Below are positions 16,297 to 24,978 of a DNA stretch of 64,000 bases, piece by piece. The notes under the pieces were generated by a model, which ran no database searches, was not told the DNA's origin, and saw nothing but the letters and a program-made list of their open reading frames with translations. Source of the DNA: Thermogladius sp023256015 (GTDB lineage Archaea; Thermoproteota; Thermoprotei_A; Sulfolobales; Desulfurococcaceae); assembly GCF_051131135.1 (NCBI RefSeq), contig NZ_CP151274.1, positions 1 to 64,000 of the forward strand. Direction: 5' to 3'. Position numbers and translations under genes: made by a program. Position 1 is the first letter of the stretch, and each line of letters opens with the position of its first letter.

Positions 16297-17253
16297 CTAC
16301 GGCTTGTCCACCACGACAAGTCTCCCGTCGGCGCCTACGTAGGCGACTAGGATTGCCTCAGTGTTGTACTTGACCACGAACCTACCCTCCCTGTCGACCG
16401 CTATGAACCCCATGTTCCCGGCTCCGTGCCTGCTCGTCGCCTCTCTTATTACTACCTCGGCCGCCTCGTTCAAGCCGAGCCCGCTCCCCACAAGCTCTTC
16501 CAGCCTGCGGCAGGGCATCTCTCTTATGATCACCTCCCCGTACCCGGTGGCGCTGCACGCAGTGTACTTTCCACTGTAGAAGCCCGCCCCAGGAATAGGG
16601 GAGTCCCCTACCCTCCCGGGGAGTTTCAGGGACACGCCGCCGGTGCTGGTGGCCGCGGCTAGGACGCCCTTGCCGTCCACCGCGACTGCCCCTACAGTGT
16701 CCCCGAGAAGCAAAGACTCCGACAGCGACTTTTTCAGGGTCTTCAAGGCGTCGAGCAAGGCGTAGATCTTGAGGTAGTAGGCGTCCCCGACCGACTTTCC
16801 GAGGAGCCTCGCCAGCGACTCCCTGTACCTCTCGAATACGTGTGGAGGGGGAGGCGGCAGCGGCTCAAGCCCGAGGAGGAGGCCCAGCTCGTCGGCCCGC
16901 TCACCTGCCAGCAGAACGTGAGGGGTGTTCTCGGCTATAAACCTAGCGAGGAGTATCGGGTTCTTGACGCGCCTGACGGCGGCCACAGCGCCCACGAGGC
17001 CAGTGCTGGTCATCAACCCGGCGTCTAGACTCCTCTCGCCCGCCAAGTCCAGGACGCTGCCTACCCCCGCGTTCAAGTACCCCGAGTCCTCCATGCACTT
17101 GACTGCCTCGACTACGGACGCCAGCGCGTCGTCGGTACTCTCTAAGACCTCCCGACCCCGTTTCGCGCAACGGCCAATCGCCTCCACCGCCTTCGACTTC
17201 ACTTTACTCTCGCGCCATGTACCCGCCCCACCATGGAGGACTACGAAGCCCAA
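16297..17253 (-). CDS. Plant-type L-asparaginase / isoaspartyl peptidase (Ntn hydrolase)
   Basis: 318-residue precursor. It starts with VVLHGGAGTW and contains the self-cleavage site GDTVGAVAVD, whose threonine becomes the new catalytic N-terminus of the small subunit, followed by AAATSTGGVSLKLPGRVGD and CSATGYGE, which form the substrate pocket. It hydrolyses asparagine or isoaspartyl dipeptides from damaged proteins. TTG start has GGTGG 5 bp upstream. Confidence 0.9.
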   Translation of the reverse strand: MGFVVLHGGAGTWRESKVKSKAVEAIGRCAKRGREVLESTDDALASVVEAVKCMEDSGYLNAGVGSVLDLAGERSLDAGLMTSTGLVGAVAAVRRVKNPILLARFIAENTPHVLLAGERADELGLLLGLEPLPPPPPHVFERYRESLARLLGKSVGDAYYLKIYALLDALKTLKKSLSESLLLGDTVGAVAVDGKGVLAAATSTGGVSLKLPGRVGDSPIPGAGFYSGKYTACSATGYGEVIIREMPCRRLEELVGSGLGLNEAAEVVIREATSRHGAGNMGFIAVDREGRFVVKYNTEAILVAYVGADGRLVVVDKP

Positions 17254-17364
17254 GTAACCACCCCCGAGCGTAGCTATCTTATTCGGGTCTGGGCGTTAAA
17301 ACACTTTACGTCATCAAGAGATTGTTTCCGAAAATCCTCATACCTAGCACGGCTTGATTCAAAA

Positions 17365-17374
17365 TATTTATAAA
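17365..17374 (+). promoter_or_regulatory. Box A for the wHTH regulator gene
   Basis: TATTTATAAA lies about 60 bp before the TTG start, in a 176-bp gap that otherwise shows only A/T-rich sequence. Good match to archaeal box A. Confidence 0.45.
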
Positions 17375-17429
17375 GGTCTTAATTTAAAGATCATCATAGA
17401 GAATTGAGTTTTCACAATGGGGTGTTAGG

Positions 17430-17807
17430 TTGTCAAGTGAAGAGTATTGCTCTATTTACGACATAAGGTTTCTCATGAACAGGAAGATAACGATAAGGCC
17501 AACACTAATGAAGACCCTGAAGACCGTTCTCGACCTGAAGAAAGTGACAGCCGACGTCGTCTCGCAGAGAACTAACAGGCCTAGGACCATCGAGTCCAAG
17601 TACCTGTCGGAGCTGAACAGGATGGGTATTGTGGCTAAGGTCAGGGAGGGGCGTAAAGTCGTCTACATCGAGGCGGTTACCGCGGTTAAAGAGGCTATAG
17701 CGAGGTATGGGCCGGACGTGAACGTAGAGCAACTAGCACACCAGATAAGCATGCCCGCCGACATAGTGAGGTTTATCGTCGAAAAAGTCAGAACAGGGAA
17801 GCTCTAG
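17430..17807 (+). CDS. Winged-helix DNA-binding protein
   Basis: 125 residues. After a short N-terminal strand, residues about 20-80 form a helix-turn-helix with wing (KVTADVVSQRTNRPRTIESK as recognition region, then a wing with VREGRKVVYIE). The C-terminal helices may dimerise. TTG start preceded by GGGGTG. Probable transcription regulator of unknown targets. Its stop codon abuts the stop of the convergent RHH gene with no base between. Confidence 0.7.
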   Translation: MSSEEYCSIYDIRFLMNRKITIRPTLMKTLKTVLDLKKVTADVVSQRTNRPRTIESKYLSELNRMGIVAKVREGRKVVYIEAVTAVKEAIARYGPDVNVEQLAHQISMPADIVRFIVEKVRTGKL

Positions 17808-18116
17808 CTACAAGAGCCTTATTATGACCTGCCTCTCGCTCTTCTCTCTATCGCCTACAGAGTTGAAGAGTAGGACGAGCTTTATCTCCCTGAGCCTACC
17901 CCTCTCCCCGTTAACACCGTTCGCGAAAGCCTCGACAAGCCTACTTAGAACAGCCGTCCGCGAAGGGAGGCCGTTGGCCGTCAGGTACCTGTCAATAGCC
18001 GCTATCGCGCTCTCGTCTACTCTCAGCGATATCACCTTCTTCCTCTGCTTTATGTCCAGGGTTATAATGTTGTGATCGACAATGGACTTCTGCGGCTCGA
18101 CAACAGTTATTGCCAT
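17808..18116 (-). CDS. Ribbon-helix-helix (CopG/NikR-like) DNA-binding protein
   Basis: 102 residues. The core KKVISLRVDESAIAAIDRY followed by SRTAVLSRLVEAFANG is a ribbon-helix-helix domain near residues 26-70. N- and C-terminal tails are not recognised; the C-tail is strand-like and could be a small ligand or dimer module. ATG start. It is convergent with the wHTH gene. Could be an autoregulator or an antitoxin-like protein, but no toxin gene is visible. Confidence 0.72.
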   Translation of the reverse strand: MAITVVEPQKSIVDHNIITLDIKQRKKVISLRVDESAIAAIDRYLTANGLPSRTAVLSRLVEAFANGVNGERGRLREIKLVLLFNSVGDREKSERQVIIRLL

Positions 18117-18304
18117 CTTGTCCCCTCAGTAGTTGCAATCGCCAAGATGAGACGCCATAGTAATTAAGAATTTAGTCTGGAGCCATAGAGGTGTCTAGGA
18201 CATGGGCTTAAATAGAACAGATAGAGACTTTAAGTAAGATCGGGTTTTCCATTACAAATTATTTTCACAGAAGCGTTTAAGAAGCCGTCCACAAATATTT
18301 ATTG

Positions 18305-18380
18305 GTGAACCGGCCCTTGCCACACCCCCGCAGACACGGGGCGGGATGAGCAAGGGTGACTCCCCTGGGCACCCGACTCT
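18305..18380 (+). other. GC-rich structured segment, possible ncRNA or leader element
   Basis: In the 310-bp gap before the kinase gene a GC-rich block follows A/T-rich DNA. It can fold as CCCTTGC (18314-18320) with GCAAGGG (18350-18356), enclosing CCCCG (18326-18330) with CGGGG (18337-18341). A second hairpin, GGGTG (18354-18358) with CACCC (18370-18374), shares bases with the first, so the two exclude each other. TATA-like DNA lies at about 18273-18302. No tRNA, H/ACA or complete C/D pattern fits. The rest of the gap (18117-18270) shows only A/T-rich promoter-like sequence. Confidence 0.4.
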
Positions 18381-18381
18381 C

Positions 18382-18391
18382 CTTATATAGG
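18382..18391 (+). promoter_or_regulatory. Box A for the kinase gene
   Basis: CTTATATAGG lies about 40 bp before the TTG start of the kinase gene and directly upstream of a palindrome. Confidence 0.5.
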
Positions 18392-18394
18392 TTG

Positions 18395-18416
18395 CTGTAG
18401 GACTAGTCTACTACAG
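18395..18416. promoter_or_regulatory. Nested palindrome, candidate operator of the kinase gene
   Basis: CTGTAG and CTACAG form outer arms around the perfect 8-bp palindrome GACTAGTC. The site sits between box A and the start codon, a repressor position. The neighbouring RHH or wHTH protein could bind it; this is inference. Confidence 0.45.
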
Positions 18417-18426
18417 GAGTCACGGT

Positions 18427-19149
18427 TTGAGGAACATAGTCGACTCTATACGGGAGGTTCACCTCCAGGTCAAGGTCGTCGAACTCGGCGACGTGAGAGT
18501 CGTGGTGAAAGAGTACGGGCGGGAGCCTGGGATCCTGAAGTGGGCTTTCATAAAGGCATCGACAATACCCCTCCAGGTATACCCTTTCGAGGTCAAGCCC
18601 CTGAACAGGCTGGAGCGAGAGGTGAGGGCGTTCAAGGAGCTGAGAGGCTTCTCGACACCCAGGGTGATCCTTGTCGACTACAGGGACGCCCTGATCGCCA
18701 GGGAGTTCGTCGAGGGGACAAACGACGTAGAGGTAGTGAAGAAACAGCTGGATAGACTTGGGGAGGTGTTCAGCGAGACGCACAACTACGGCTACTCGCT
18801 AGGCGACACGAAGCTGGACAACCTCGTCTACAGCGAGAGGGGGGACGAGTGGTACGTCATAGACTGCGAGCAAGCGGTCAGCCCGGCGAGGCCCCAAGCG
18901 ATGATATGGGACTTACTGGTGTTCCTTACCTCGTACCTATTCGCGACGCTGGAGAAGAACGTCTTTGCCCTGGCCGGCTTCAGGGAACAGATGTCGGTGT
19001 TCCTCCGCTCCTACCTGGAGAGGTCGGACAACCGCGTAGAGATCGCAAGCTCCGCCGGGACCTACCTCGTCAAGCTCGTGTCCTCACTAATGCTCCCCTA
19101 CCCCTTGAGCAGGGCCTTCATAGAAGCTTTGAGGTCTAGCAGTACCTGA
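18427..19149 (+). CDS. Bud32/RIO-like small protein kinase
   Basis: 240 residues with a trimmed kinase fold. VVVKEYG gives the ATP-site lysine near residue 29, EREVRAF the helix C glutamate, LIAREFVEG the hinge, and SLGDTKLDNLVY the catalytic loop with Asp and Asn. YVIDCEQA replaces the DFG metal motif, as in Bud32/RIO and lipid A kinase-like families. Substrate unknown. TTG start. The end overlaps the convergent phosphoesterase gene by 14 bp. Confidence 0.72.
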   Translation: MRNIVDSIREVHLQVKVVELGDVRVVVKEYGREPGILKWAFIKASTIPLQVYPFEVKPLNRLEREVRAFKELRGFSTPRVILVDYRDALIAREFVEGTNDVEVVKKQLDRLGEVFSETHNYGYSLGDTKLDNLVYSERGDEWYVIDCEQAVSPARPQAMIWDLLVFLTSYLFATLEKNVFALAGFREQMSVFLRSYLERSDNRVEIASSAGTYLVKLVSSLMLPYPLSRAFIEALRSSST

Positions 19150-19708
19150 AAACCCCACCCTCGTAGGAGAAGCACTTCGAAGTCTCGCGGACATCCCCTT
19201 CTTTCAGCTCGTAGAGCCTGACTCGGATGACTTGGCCTAGGACTTCGACGTCAGCCATGCTGGGGGTCATGGAGGCGTCGCCTCCTCCCCAAACGCCCGT
19301 AAGAGAGCCGGGGTTTATGTGGAGGTACCTGCCGGTGCTGTCGACCTCCACGAAAGGAGAGTGGGTGTGACCGGAGAAGAGCACCGATACCTCCAGCCGC
19401 ACCGCTATCTCAGTCAACTGCCTGATATCGCCTCTCGGGTACACCCGGTCGCCGTGGTGTACGCCCATCTTAAACGAGCCGGCTTCGAAGACGGCCGTCT
19501 TGGGGAGGGGTAGGTAGTCCATGTTGCCTCTTACGACGTAGACGCTCACCGATAGCCTCTTAACCCACTCGAGCACCTCCCTGCCCGTCAAGTCGCCGGT
19601 GAAGACTACTGTGTCCCAAGACCTTCGGTTTATGAGGTCGAGCAGCACGGGCGGGACTCGGCTTGCCCTATCGGGTATATGGGTGTCGCCTATGGCTAGG
19701 ATCCTCAA
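19136..19708 (-). CDS. MJ0936/YfcE-like metallophosphoesterase
   Basis: 190-residue calcineurin-like phosphoesterase with all metal motifs: GDTHIPD, FTGDLTG, RGNMDYL, HHGDRV, FSGHTHSP and INPGSLTG. Relatives hydrolyse phosphodiesters with Mn or Ni. TTG start with GGAGG about 9 bp upstream. Intracellular, unlike the two anchored phosphoesterases at 26-32 kb. Confidence 0.87.
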   Translation of the reverse strand: MRILAIGDTHIPDRASRVPPVLLDLINRRSWDTVVFTGDLTGREVLEWVKRLSVSVYVVRGNMDYLPLPKTAVFEAGSFKMGVHHGDRVYPRGDIRQLTEIAVRLEVSVLFSGHTHSPFVEVDSTGRYLHINPGSLTGVWGGGDASMTPSMADVEVLGQVIRVRLYELKEGDVRETSKCFSYEGGVFRYC

Positions 19709-19755
19709 GTAAAAAGCCTCCCCCTGCGTTTCGACCGCTGCGGGCCGGCCGCCTG

Positions 19756-20850
19756 CTACTTGTACGGTATCGCGATTATGTTCCTGGCAGAGGCCCCGAG
19801 CTCGATAGCAGACCCCACCGAGACGTCGATGTAGTTTGGCAAGTACGCCAAGAGCGTGACCTTGCCCACCTTCACTCTCGCCTCAAGCTTGTCTCCAACG
19901 AACATCTTGAAGTCCACGACACCCTTGAAGACAACGTCTGTCTCGCTCCTTGGGGAACCGACGACGATTACCTCAGGCCTTATCACCACGGCGACCCTAC
20001 CTTTCAAGCCCTTCTCGACCGGTGTTGCTGGGATGTCCGCGTCGAGCTCTGCTACTCTCACCAGGACGTAGTCCCCTTTCTCCCCTACGACATCGCCCTC
20101 GAAGATGTTGCTCCTCCCCAGGAACTCGGCTACGAACAAGTTTCTGGGCCTGAAGTAGGCCTCGTCCGGTCGGCCGACCTGCATTATCCTACCGCTGTTC
20201 ATTACTGCGATCCTGTCGCTCATACTCAACGCCTCCACCTGGTCGTGCGTCACGTAGACCGTGGTTATCTTCAAGCTCCTCTGTATCCTCTTCAGCTCCT
20301 CCCTCATCTCGATCCTGAGCTTTGCGTCCAGGTTGCTGAGCGGCTCGTCGAGGAGGAGGATCCTTGGACTCACCACTAACGCCCTGGCGAGGGCCACCCT
20401 CTGCTGCTGCCCTCCGCTCAACTGTAGCGGGTACCTCTTCTCCATCCCCTCGAGCCTTACGAGCTCCAGCGCCTGTTTAACCAGCTTCTTTATGTCGTCC
20501 TCGCTAAGGTTATACCTCTTCTTCTTGACTCTCAGGCCGTAGGCGACGTTGTCGAAGACGGTCATATGCGGCCACAACGCGTAGTTCTGGAACACCATAG
20601 CCGTCTCCCTCTCGTAGGGCTTCTTGAACGTGACGTCCTCGTCGTCGAAGAAGACCCTCCCGCTGTCGGGGACCTCGAAGCCCGCGATTATCCTGAGGGT
20701 CGTCGACTTACCACAGCCGCTGGGGCCCAGTATCGTAAAGAACTCGCCCCTGTCGATCTTTAGGGAGACGTGGTCTACCGCGACGACGCTCCCGAAGTAC
20801 TTGCTTACATCTTCGAGCGTGACGCTGACAGGGTGGAGCTCCAGGCTCAT
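19756..20850 (-). CDS. Importer ABC ATPase (FbpC/PotA/UgpC type)
   Basis: 364 residues. ATPase domain with Walker A GPSGCGKSTT, Q-loop MVFQNYALWPHM, signature LSGGQQQR, Walker B ILLLDEPLSNLDAKLR and VTHDQVEAL. The C-terminal ~120 residues are an OB-fold regulatory (TOBE) domain with VAVVIRPE. Last gene of a binding protein-permease-ATPase operon; starts 2 bp after the permease stop. The class serves iron, thiamine, polyamine, phosphonate or sugar uptake. Confidence 0.9.
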   Translation of the reverse strand: MSLELHPVSVTLEDVSKYFGSVVAVDHVSLKIDRGEFFTILGPSGCGKSTTLRIIAGFEVPDSGRVFFDDEDVTFKKPYERETAMVFQNYALWPHMTVFDNVAYGLRVKKKRYNLSEDDIKKLVKQALELVRLEGMEKRYPLQLSGGQQQRVALARALVVSPRILLLDEPLSNLDAKLRIEMREELKRIQRSLKITTVYVTHDQVEALSMSDRIAVMNSGRIMQVGRPDEAYFRPRNLFVAEFLGRSNIFEGDVVGEKGDYVLVRVAELDADIPATPVEKGLKGRVAVVIRPEVIVVGSPRSETDVVFKGVVDFKMFVGDKLEARVKVGKVTLLAYLPNYIDVSVGSAIELGASARNIIAIPYK

Positions 20851-20852
20851 CC

Positions 20853-23081
20853 TTACACCCCTATGAATGCATATCTCTGTTTGAACACCAAGATTATAAT
20901 CATAACCGCTATCAACTGGATGAGGATGAGGAGGCTACCGATAGCGGCCGCCTCCTGTATCCCTGTCGCCGTGGCCTTCAAAGTGTACATGTACAGCCAG
21001 AAGGTCACCGGCGCCTGGTCCTGTTTCAACCCGCCCAGTGTAATGCTCGTTGTGACCTCTGTCGCCATGTAGACGAACCCGAGGAGAGCGCCGCTCAGGA
21101 CATACGAGAGTATGAACGGGAAGACGACGCCGAATATCACTCTTGTCCTGCTAGCCCCCAAGTTCAACGCGGCCTCCTCCAAGTTCTTGTGCACCTGCTG
21201 GAACCCCGCGTAGACCGACCTCACAACGTAGGGGAGCCTCCTGACGCTGAACGATATTATTAGGACGAGCCAGAGCTGGAAGGCCCGTATGTCTAGGGGG
21301 TTGAGTATCGACAGTCCGGTGACCTCGGCTAGGTCTCTGAAGAAGAACCAGTACCCTAGCGCTATCACGAGGCCTGGTATAGCGATGGGCATCGTAGCCA
21401 CGGAGTCGAGGAGGTTCGTCAACCACCTTATGTTGACCCTGCTCACGCTGTAGCCGACCATTATAGCGAGTATAACGCCTATCGCCACAGACGTAGCAGC
21501 GTACTTCAGCGTGTTGAGTATCCCGTTGAACACCTGGGGGTCTGCCACGATCATCCTGAACGACTCTAGGTAAGTGGCCGGGTTAGAGTAGAGGACGAAC
21601 GTCCAGCCGAAGGGCTGGAGCACCTTCATCGCGAGCAATACCACGGAGATCTGCGGAAGCGAAGTGAATATGACCAGGGGGAACACTCCCAGGTAGATGG
21701 CGAGGCTCGCCAGGAGGCCCGGCTTCCTAGCCCTCGAGACGAGCCTACCGCCCCTGCTGATCATCGCATACGACCTCATACTCACGTAGTTCCTGATGGC
21801 GAGGAAGCCCATTATCGCGAAGAACAGCATGACAACCCCCACCGCGGCCGCGGTCGGCGATATGATCGCCTGCTCGGTGAGGAAGTTGCTGAAAATGTAG
21901 TAGCTCATCACTTTGTCGAACCTCCATATTATCGGAGCGCCCAGGTCCTCTAGGCTGAATATGTACACTAGTATGGCGCCAGCAGCAATGCCCGGGAGAG
22001 CCAGCGGCATCGTGACGTCCAGGAAGAGCCTCAGCCCCTTGGAGCCGAGGTTCTCGGCCTGCTCCTCCATGGAGGGGTCTATGTTTATCAGGCTAGCGTA
22101 CGTGTTGAGGTAGACGATAGGGTAGAACGTTATAACCTGCGTTATGATGACACCCGCCATGCCGGAGATCATCACCTTGAACTTACCTCCCGTGAGGAGG
22201 TAGACCAACTGGGAGATCGGGCCCGAGTCGCTGAAGAGCAGCTTGATCGCATAGGCGTTAACGAAGGGTGTCACGAACAGCGGTATGATCGCGATGATCC
22301 TAAGCAGGTCTTTACCCGGGAAGTTGAACCTCGCTATCACGAAGGCGACGAGCACGCCTAGGACCGTCGCGAAAACGGTGACTATTGTTGCGATTATGAG
22401 GCTGTTCAAGACCGTTCCGTACCCGAAGTTCATGAAGTAGAAGTTGACCAGCGCCGTGCCCCCCATGGGGATGAGCTGGTAGGGCTGGGTATCGCCCGGG
22501 AGCAGGTAGGGCCTCACGAAGCCCTGGCTGGGGTCCCTGAATATCGATACAAAGTTTCCTAGCCAGCCCGCCTCCGACACGAAGGAGTACCTGAGCATGT
22601 ATGCCAGCGGCAGTATCAGGAACACGGTGAGGTAGGCCACGCTGACCACTAGGAAAACCCAGATGATCGGGTCTAACTCGAAGAGGAGGGCCCTGAGCCT
22701 CCTCTCGAAGCCAGGTTTAGCGACCTCAGCTGACGAGGGCGCCTCTCTCTTAGCGAAGCCTATAACGGCCGAGACTGCTGTAGCGGCCAGGAACGGCAGG
22801 AGGACCAGCGCTACCGCTATTGGGGGGCCTTCCAGGTCTGTGAGCGCGATTACAAAGACGTAGATGAACGCCACGATCGCTGTGAAGCTGAGCGTGGAGC
22901 TGAACCTGACTCTATCGTAGTCGAAGCCCAACCTCAGAGACGCCAACCCCACCGCTATGCCTACCAGCCACAGTATCTCAGTGACAACGATGCTGACCCC
23001 TACGAGAGCGAACACTGTGTAGTATATGGCGGCAAGGACTACGCCTACTACGAACAAGTCACGCGTAGTAACCGTCGACAC
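20853..23081 (-). CDS. Fused ABC importer permease (FbpB/ThiP type)
   Basis: 742 residues carrying two permease domains in one chain. Each has an ATPase-contact EAA loop: EEQAENLGSKGLRLFLDV in the middle and LEEAALNLGASRTRVIFG near the end, both followed by FP/MP-type turns. An extra N-terminal block of about four helices (first ~115 residues) precedes the usual fold and is not found in typical ThiP. GTG start; its GGGGG ribosome binding site lies in one arm of a large inverted repeat. Confidence 0.88.
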   Translation of the reverse strand: MSTVTTRDLFVVGVVLAAIYYTVFALVGVSIVVTEILWLVGIAVGLASLRLGFDYDRVRFSSTLSFTAIVAFIYVFVIALTDLEGPPIAVALVLLPFLAATAVSAVIGFAKREAPSSAEVAKPGFERRLRALLFELDPIIWVFLVVSVAYLTVFLILPLAYMLRYSFVSEAGWLGNFVSIFRDPSQGFVRPYLLPGDTQPYQLIPMGGTALVNFYFMNFGYGTVLNSLIIATIVTVFATVLGVLVAFVIARFNFPGKDLLRIIAIIPLFVTPFVNAYAIKLLFSDSGPISQLVYLLTGGKFKVMISGMAGVIITQVITFYPIVYLNTYASLINIDPSMEEQAENLGSKGLRLFLDVTMPLALPGIAAGAILVYIFSLEDLGAPIIWRFDKVMSYYIFSNFLTEQAIISPTAAAVGVVMLFFAIMGFLAIRNYVSMRSYAMISRGGRLVSRARKPGLLASLAIYLGVFPLVIFTSLPQISVVLLAMKVLQPFGWTFVLYSNPATYLESFRMIVADPQVFNGILNTLKYAATSVAIGVILAIMVGYSVSRVNIRWLTNLLDSVATMPIAIPGLVIALGYWFFFRDLAEVTGLSILNPLDIRAFQLWLVLIISFSVRRLPYVVRSVYAGFQQVHKNLEEAALNLGASRTRVIFGVVFPFILSYVLSGALLGFVYMATEVTTSITLGGLKQDQAPVTFWLYMYTLKATATGIQEAAAIGSLLILIQLIAVMIIILVFKQRYAFIGV

Positions 23082-23151
23082 TTTAATCCCCCTTACTCTA
23101 TATACACCTCTGTCTTGTAAGGTCTATTTAGAATAGGGAGGGGGGATTAAA
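23082..23151. repeat. Intercistronic inverted repeat covering the permease ribosome binding site
   Basis: TTTAATCCCCC (23082-23092) and GGGGGATTAAA (23141-23151) are exact complements, 11 bp, with a 48-nt loop. In the minus-strand transcript the 3' arm holds the GGGGG just before the permease GTG. A TATA-like TGTATATAGA (minus strand, about 23097-23106) lies within the loop and could give a separate permease promoter. Confidence 0.6.
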
Positions 23152-23173
23152 AAGGTTAATTGGGTGTTCGAGA

Positions 23174-24910
23174 TCACTTCCTGCGCATAAAGTAGACGAC
23201 CAGTAGTATTACCAGTAGGGCGACAACGGCTATACTCACTACCGTAGCCACGTTGGACTGCGGGGCCTGGGCTGGCGTGGTCGCTGGCGGTGCTGTAGTG
23301 GTGGTCGCAGTAGTGCTCGTAGTGGGTATCTGCGTGGTCGTCGTATAGGTTGTTGCTTCCGTGGTCGTGGTAGTGGTTGCCGTGGTAGTCTGGGTAGTAA
23401 TGCCCGACCACGGCGGTGGAGGTGGTGTCTGCCCTGCTAGTATGGCTTGTAGCTCCTGGTACACCCACTGATACTTGGTAGTTGCGCCGCTGGTCCACTC
23501 ACTCATGAGCGTCTGGTAGACCTGCGTATTGTTGGCCAGGTAGCCGTTGATCTTCAGCGCGTAGTCGAGTGTGAATGTCGTGTACTGACCTGTCAACGGG
23601 TCTTTGAACGGGAAGAAGGAGACTAGGTCGTCGACCAGCTTGTTGAACTGGTCCTTGGTTATCTTCCCGTTGAGGTAGGCCTGGGCTATTGCCGCCCACG
23701 TCGACTGTAGTTGGTCGTGCGCGTTCACCAGCGTGGCCTTGAAGTAGTATATCACCGAGTAGACCCACATCGAGCTGAGAGTCTCGTTGAACTCTATAGA
23801 GCCGGCTTGGGCGGCAGCCTCGTAGGCCTTCTTCAAGTCGGGCCTCTGAGCGCCCTGGGGCGTGTCGAACACGCGTGGGTTGGCTGGGAGCCTGTTTATG
23901 TTCGGGTCGAGCCACACCTGCTGCCCGCCGTACTCGCTCAGAACCCACGCGACAAAGGCGGCAGCCTGCACCATGTGCGGCGCGTTCTTCACGATCGCTA
24001 TCGGGTCGTAGTTCACAATGCTCTGGTTAGGCGGTATAATGTACTGGCAGTCCGGGTTCTGCTGCATCGCCGTGTAACCGTAGAAGTCGATCGTCGTGCC
24101 AGCAGCAATGTCCCCCCTGATCACCGCGTCCCTGACGTCGCTGGAGCCGCCGTAGATTATGGCGTTACCCGACATAGTGGTCAGCGCCCTCCAGCCCTTC
24201 TCCCATCCGTATACTTGTAGTATGATCTCGAACATCCTGGTATTGCTGGTGCTGGCAGTAGGGTCGGCTGTGCCTATGAGGGGCTTCGCGGGTAGGTACT
24301 TGGCGTAGACCGGGTTGCCGAGGTCGACCCATACCTGTGGAGCGGGGGCGTTGTACTGGGCGAGGGCCTTCCTGTTGATCGTGATACCGAACGAGCTCAG
24401 GCTGGCCCCTATCCAGTGGACAAACCCGTCGCTGCCGACTAAGTAGGACTGGGCGCCGGCGTAGGTGGGGGGTATCTTAGAGAGCTCGTAGAGGACGGCG
24501 TTGAACTCCGGGTGCGTCTTGTTGTCTAGCGGCTGGAGGAGGCCCTGCTGGTCTAGCCAGTTGAATAGTGTGGGGCCGCCGCCCCAAGCTACGTCGATCT
24601 CGCCGCTCTCTATGTATTTCGGCCACTGTGCGCTACCAACGTACAAGAATACCACGTCGCTTATGCCGAGGGCCTTGGCAACAGGGCTGTTGAGGAACGC
24701 CACCCTGGCAGCGCTCTGAATAGTCTGCTCGTGCCTCGTTAAAACGTAGAGAGTAACTCCTTCACCGTGGGGGAGGCTCTTCAAGTAGTTGAGCCACGGG
24801 AAGGGCTCGCTGGCGGAGCCCCACGGCCACTCGGCCTTCGCCGGGGGCGTGAAAACCATTAGCACTATTGTCAAGAACAGTAGGAGACCGGCGATCTTTA
24901 TACTACGCAA
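23174..24910 (-). CDS. Membrane-anchored solute-binding protein, Thr-rich stalk
   Basis: 578 residues: signal peptide (to about residue 26), a family 1 solute-binding fold with IDVAWGGGPTLFNWL as a likely ligand loop and GSSDVRDAVIRGDIA further on, then a Pro-Trp linker, a Thr-rich stalk near 505-550, and a C-terminal helix with tail RRK. This is the binding component for the fused permease and ATPase downstream. Family resembles iron/thiamine/spermidine binders; substrate unknown. TTG start with GGTGACC upstream. Confidence 0.82.
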   Translation of the reverse strand: MRSIKIAGLLLFLTIVLMVFTPPAKAEWPWGSASEPFPWLNYLKSLPHGEGVTLYVLTRHEQTIQSAARVAFLNSPVAKALGISDVVFLYVGSAQWPKYIESGEIDVAWGGGPTLFNWLDQQGLLQPLDNKTHPEFNAVLYELSKIPPTYAGAQSYLVGSDGFVHWIGASLSSFGITINRKALAQYNAPAPQVWVDLGNPVYAKYLPAKPLIGTADPTASTSNTRMFEIILQVYGWEKGWRALTTMSGNAIIYGGSSDVRDAVIRGDIAAGTTIDFYGYTAMQQNPDCQYIIPPNQSIVNYDPIAIVKNAPHMVQAAAFVAWVLSEYGGQQVWLDPNINRLPANPRVFDTPQGAQRPDLKKAYEAAAQAGSIEFNETLSSMWVYSVIYYFKATLVNAHDQLQSTWAAIAQAYLNGKITKDQFNKLVDDLVSFFPFKDPLTGQYTTFTLDYALKINGYLANNTQVYQTLMSEWTSGATTKYQWVYQELQAILAGQTPPPPPWSGITTQTTTATTTTTTEATTYTTTTQIPTTSTTATTTTAPPATTPAQAPQSNVATVVSIAVVALLVILLVVYFMRRK

Positions 24911-24951
24911 CTAGGTCACCCGGCCAGGTTAATAATGGGGTGGACGAGGCT

Positions 24952-24967
24952 AAAAAGCTTAAAAAAA
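24952..24967 (-). terminator. Double T-run terminator after the DUF4350-like gene
   Basis: On the minus strand seven T then five T follow the stop of the upstream gene by 11 bp. This separates it from the binding protein transcript. Confidence 0.45.
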
Positions 24968-24978
24968 GGGTTCGAAGC

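Noticed and set aside
17385..17400. ATGATGA on the minus strand as a C box
   Set aside because: No D box within the next 60 nt.
18301..18380. tRNA, fluoride riboswitch or H/ACA RNA
   Set aside because: No T-arm or anticodon arm, no fluoride riboswitch core, no ACA after the lower stem. Left as unknown structure.
23124..23498. His/Asp/Tyr-rich 124-residue frame
   Set aside because: Frame-shifted reading of the Thr-codon stalk of the solute-binding protein.
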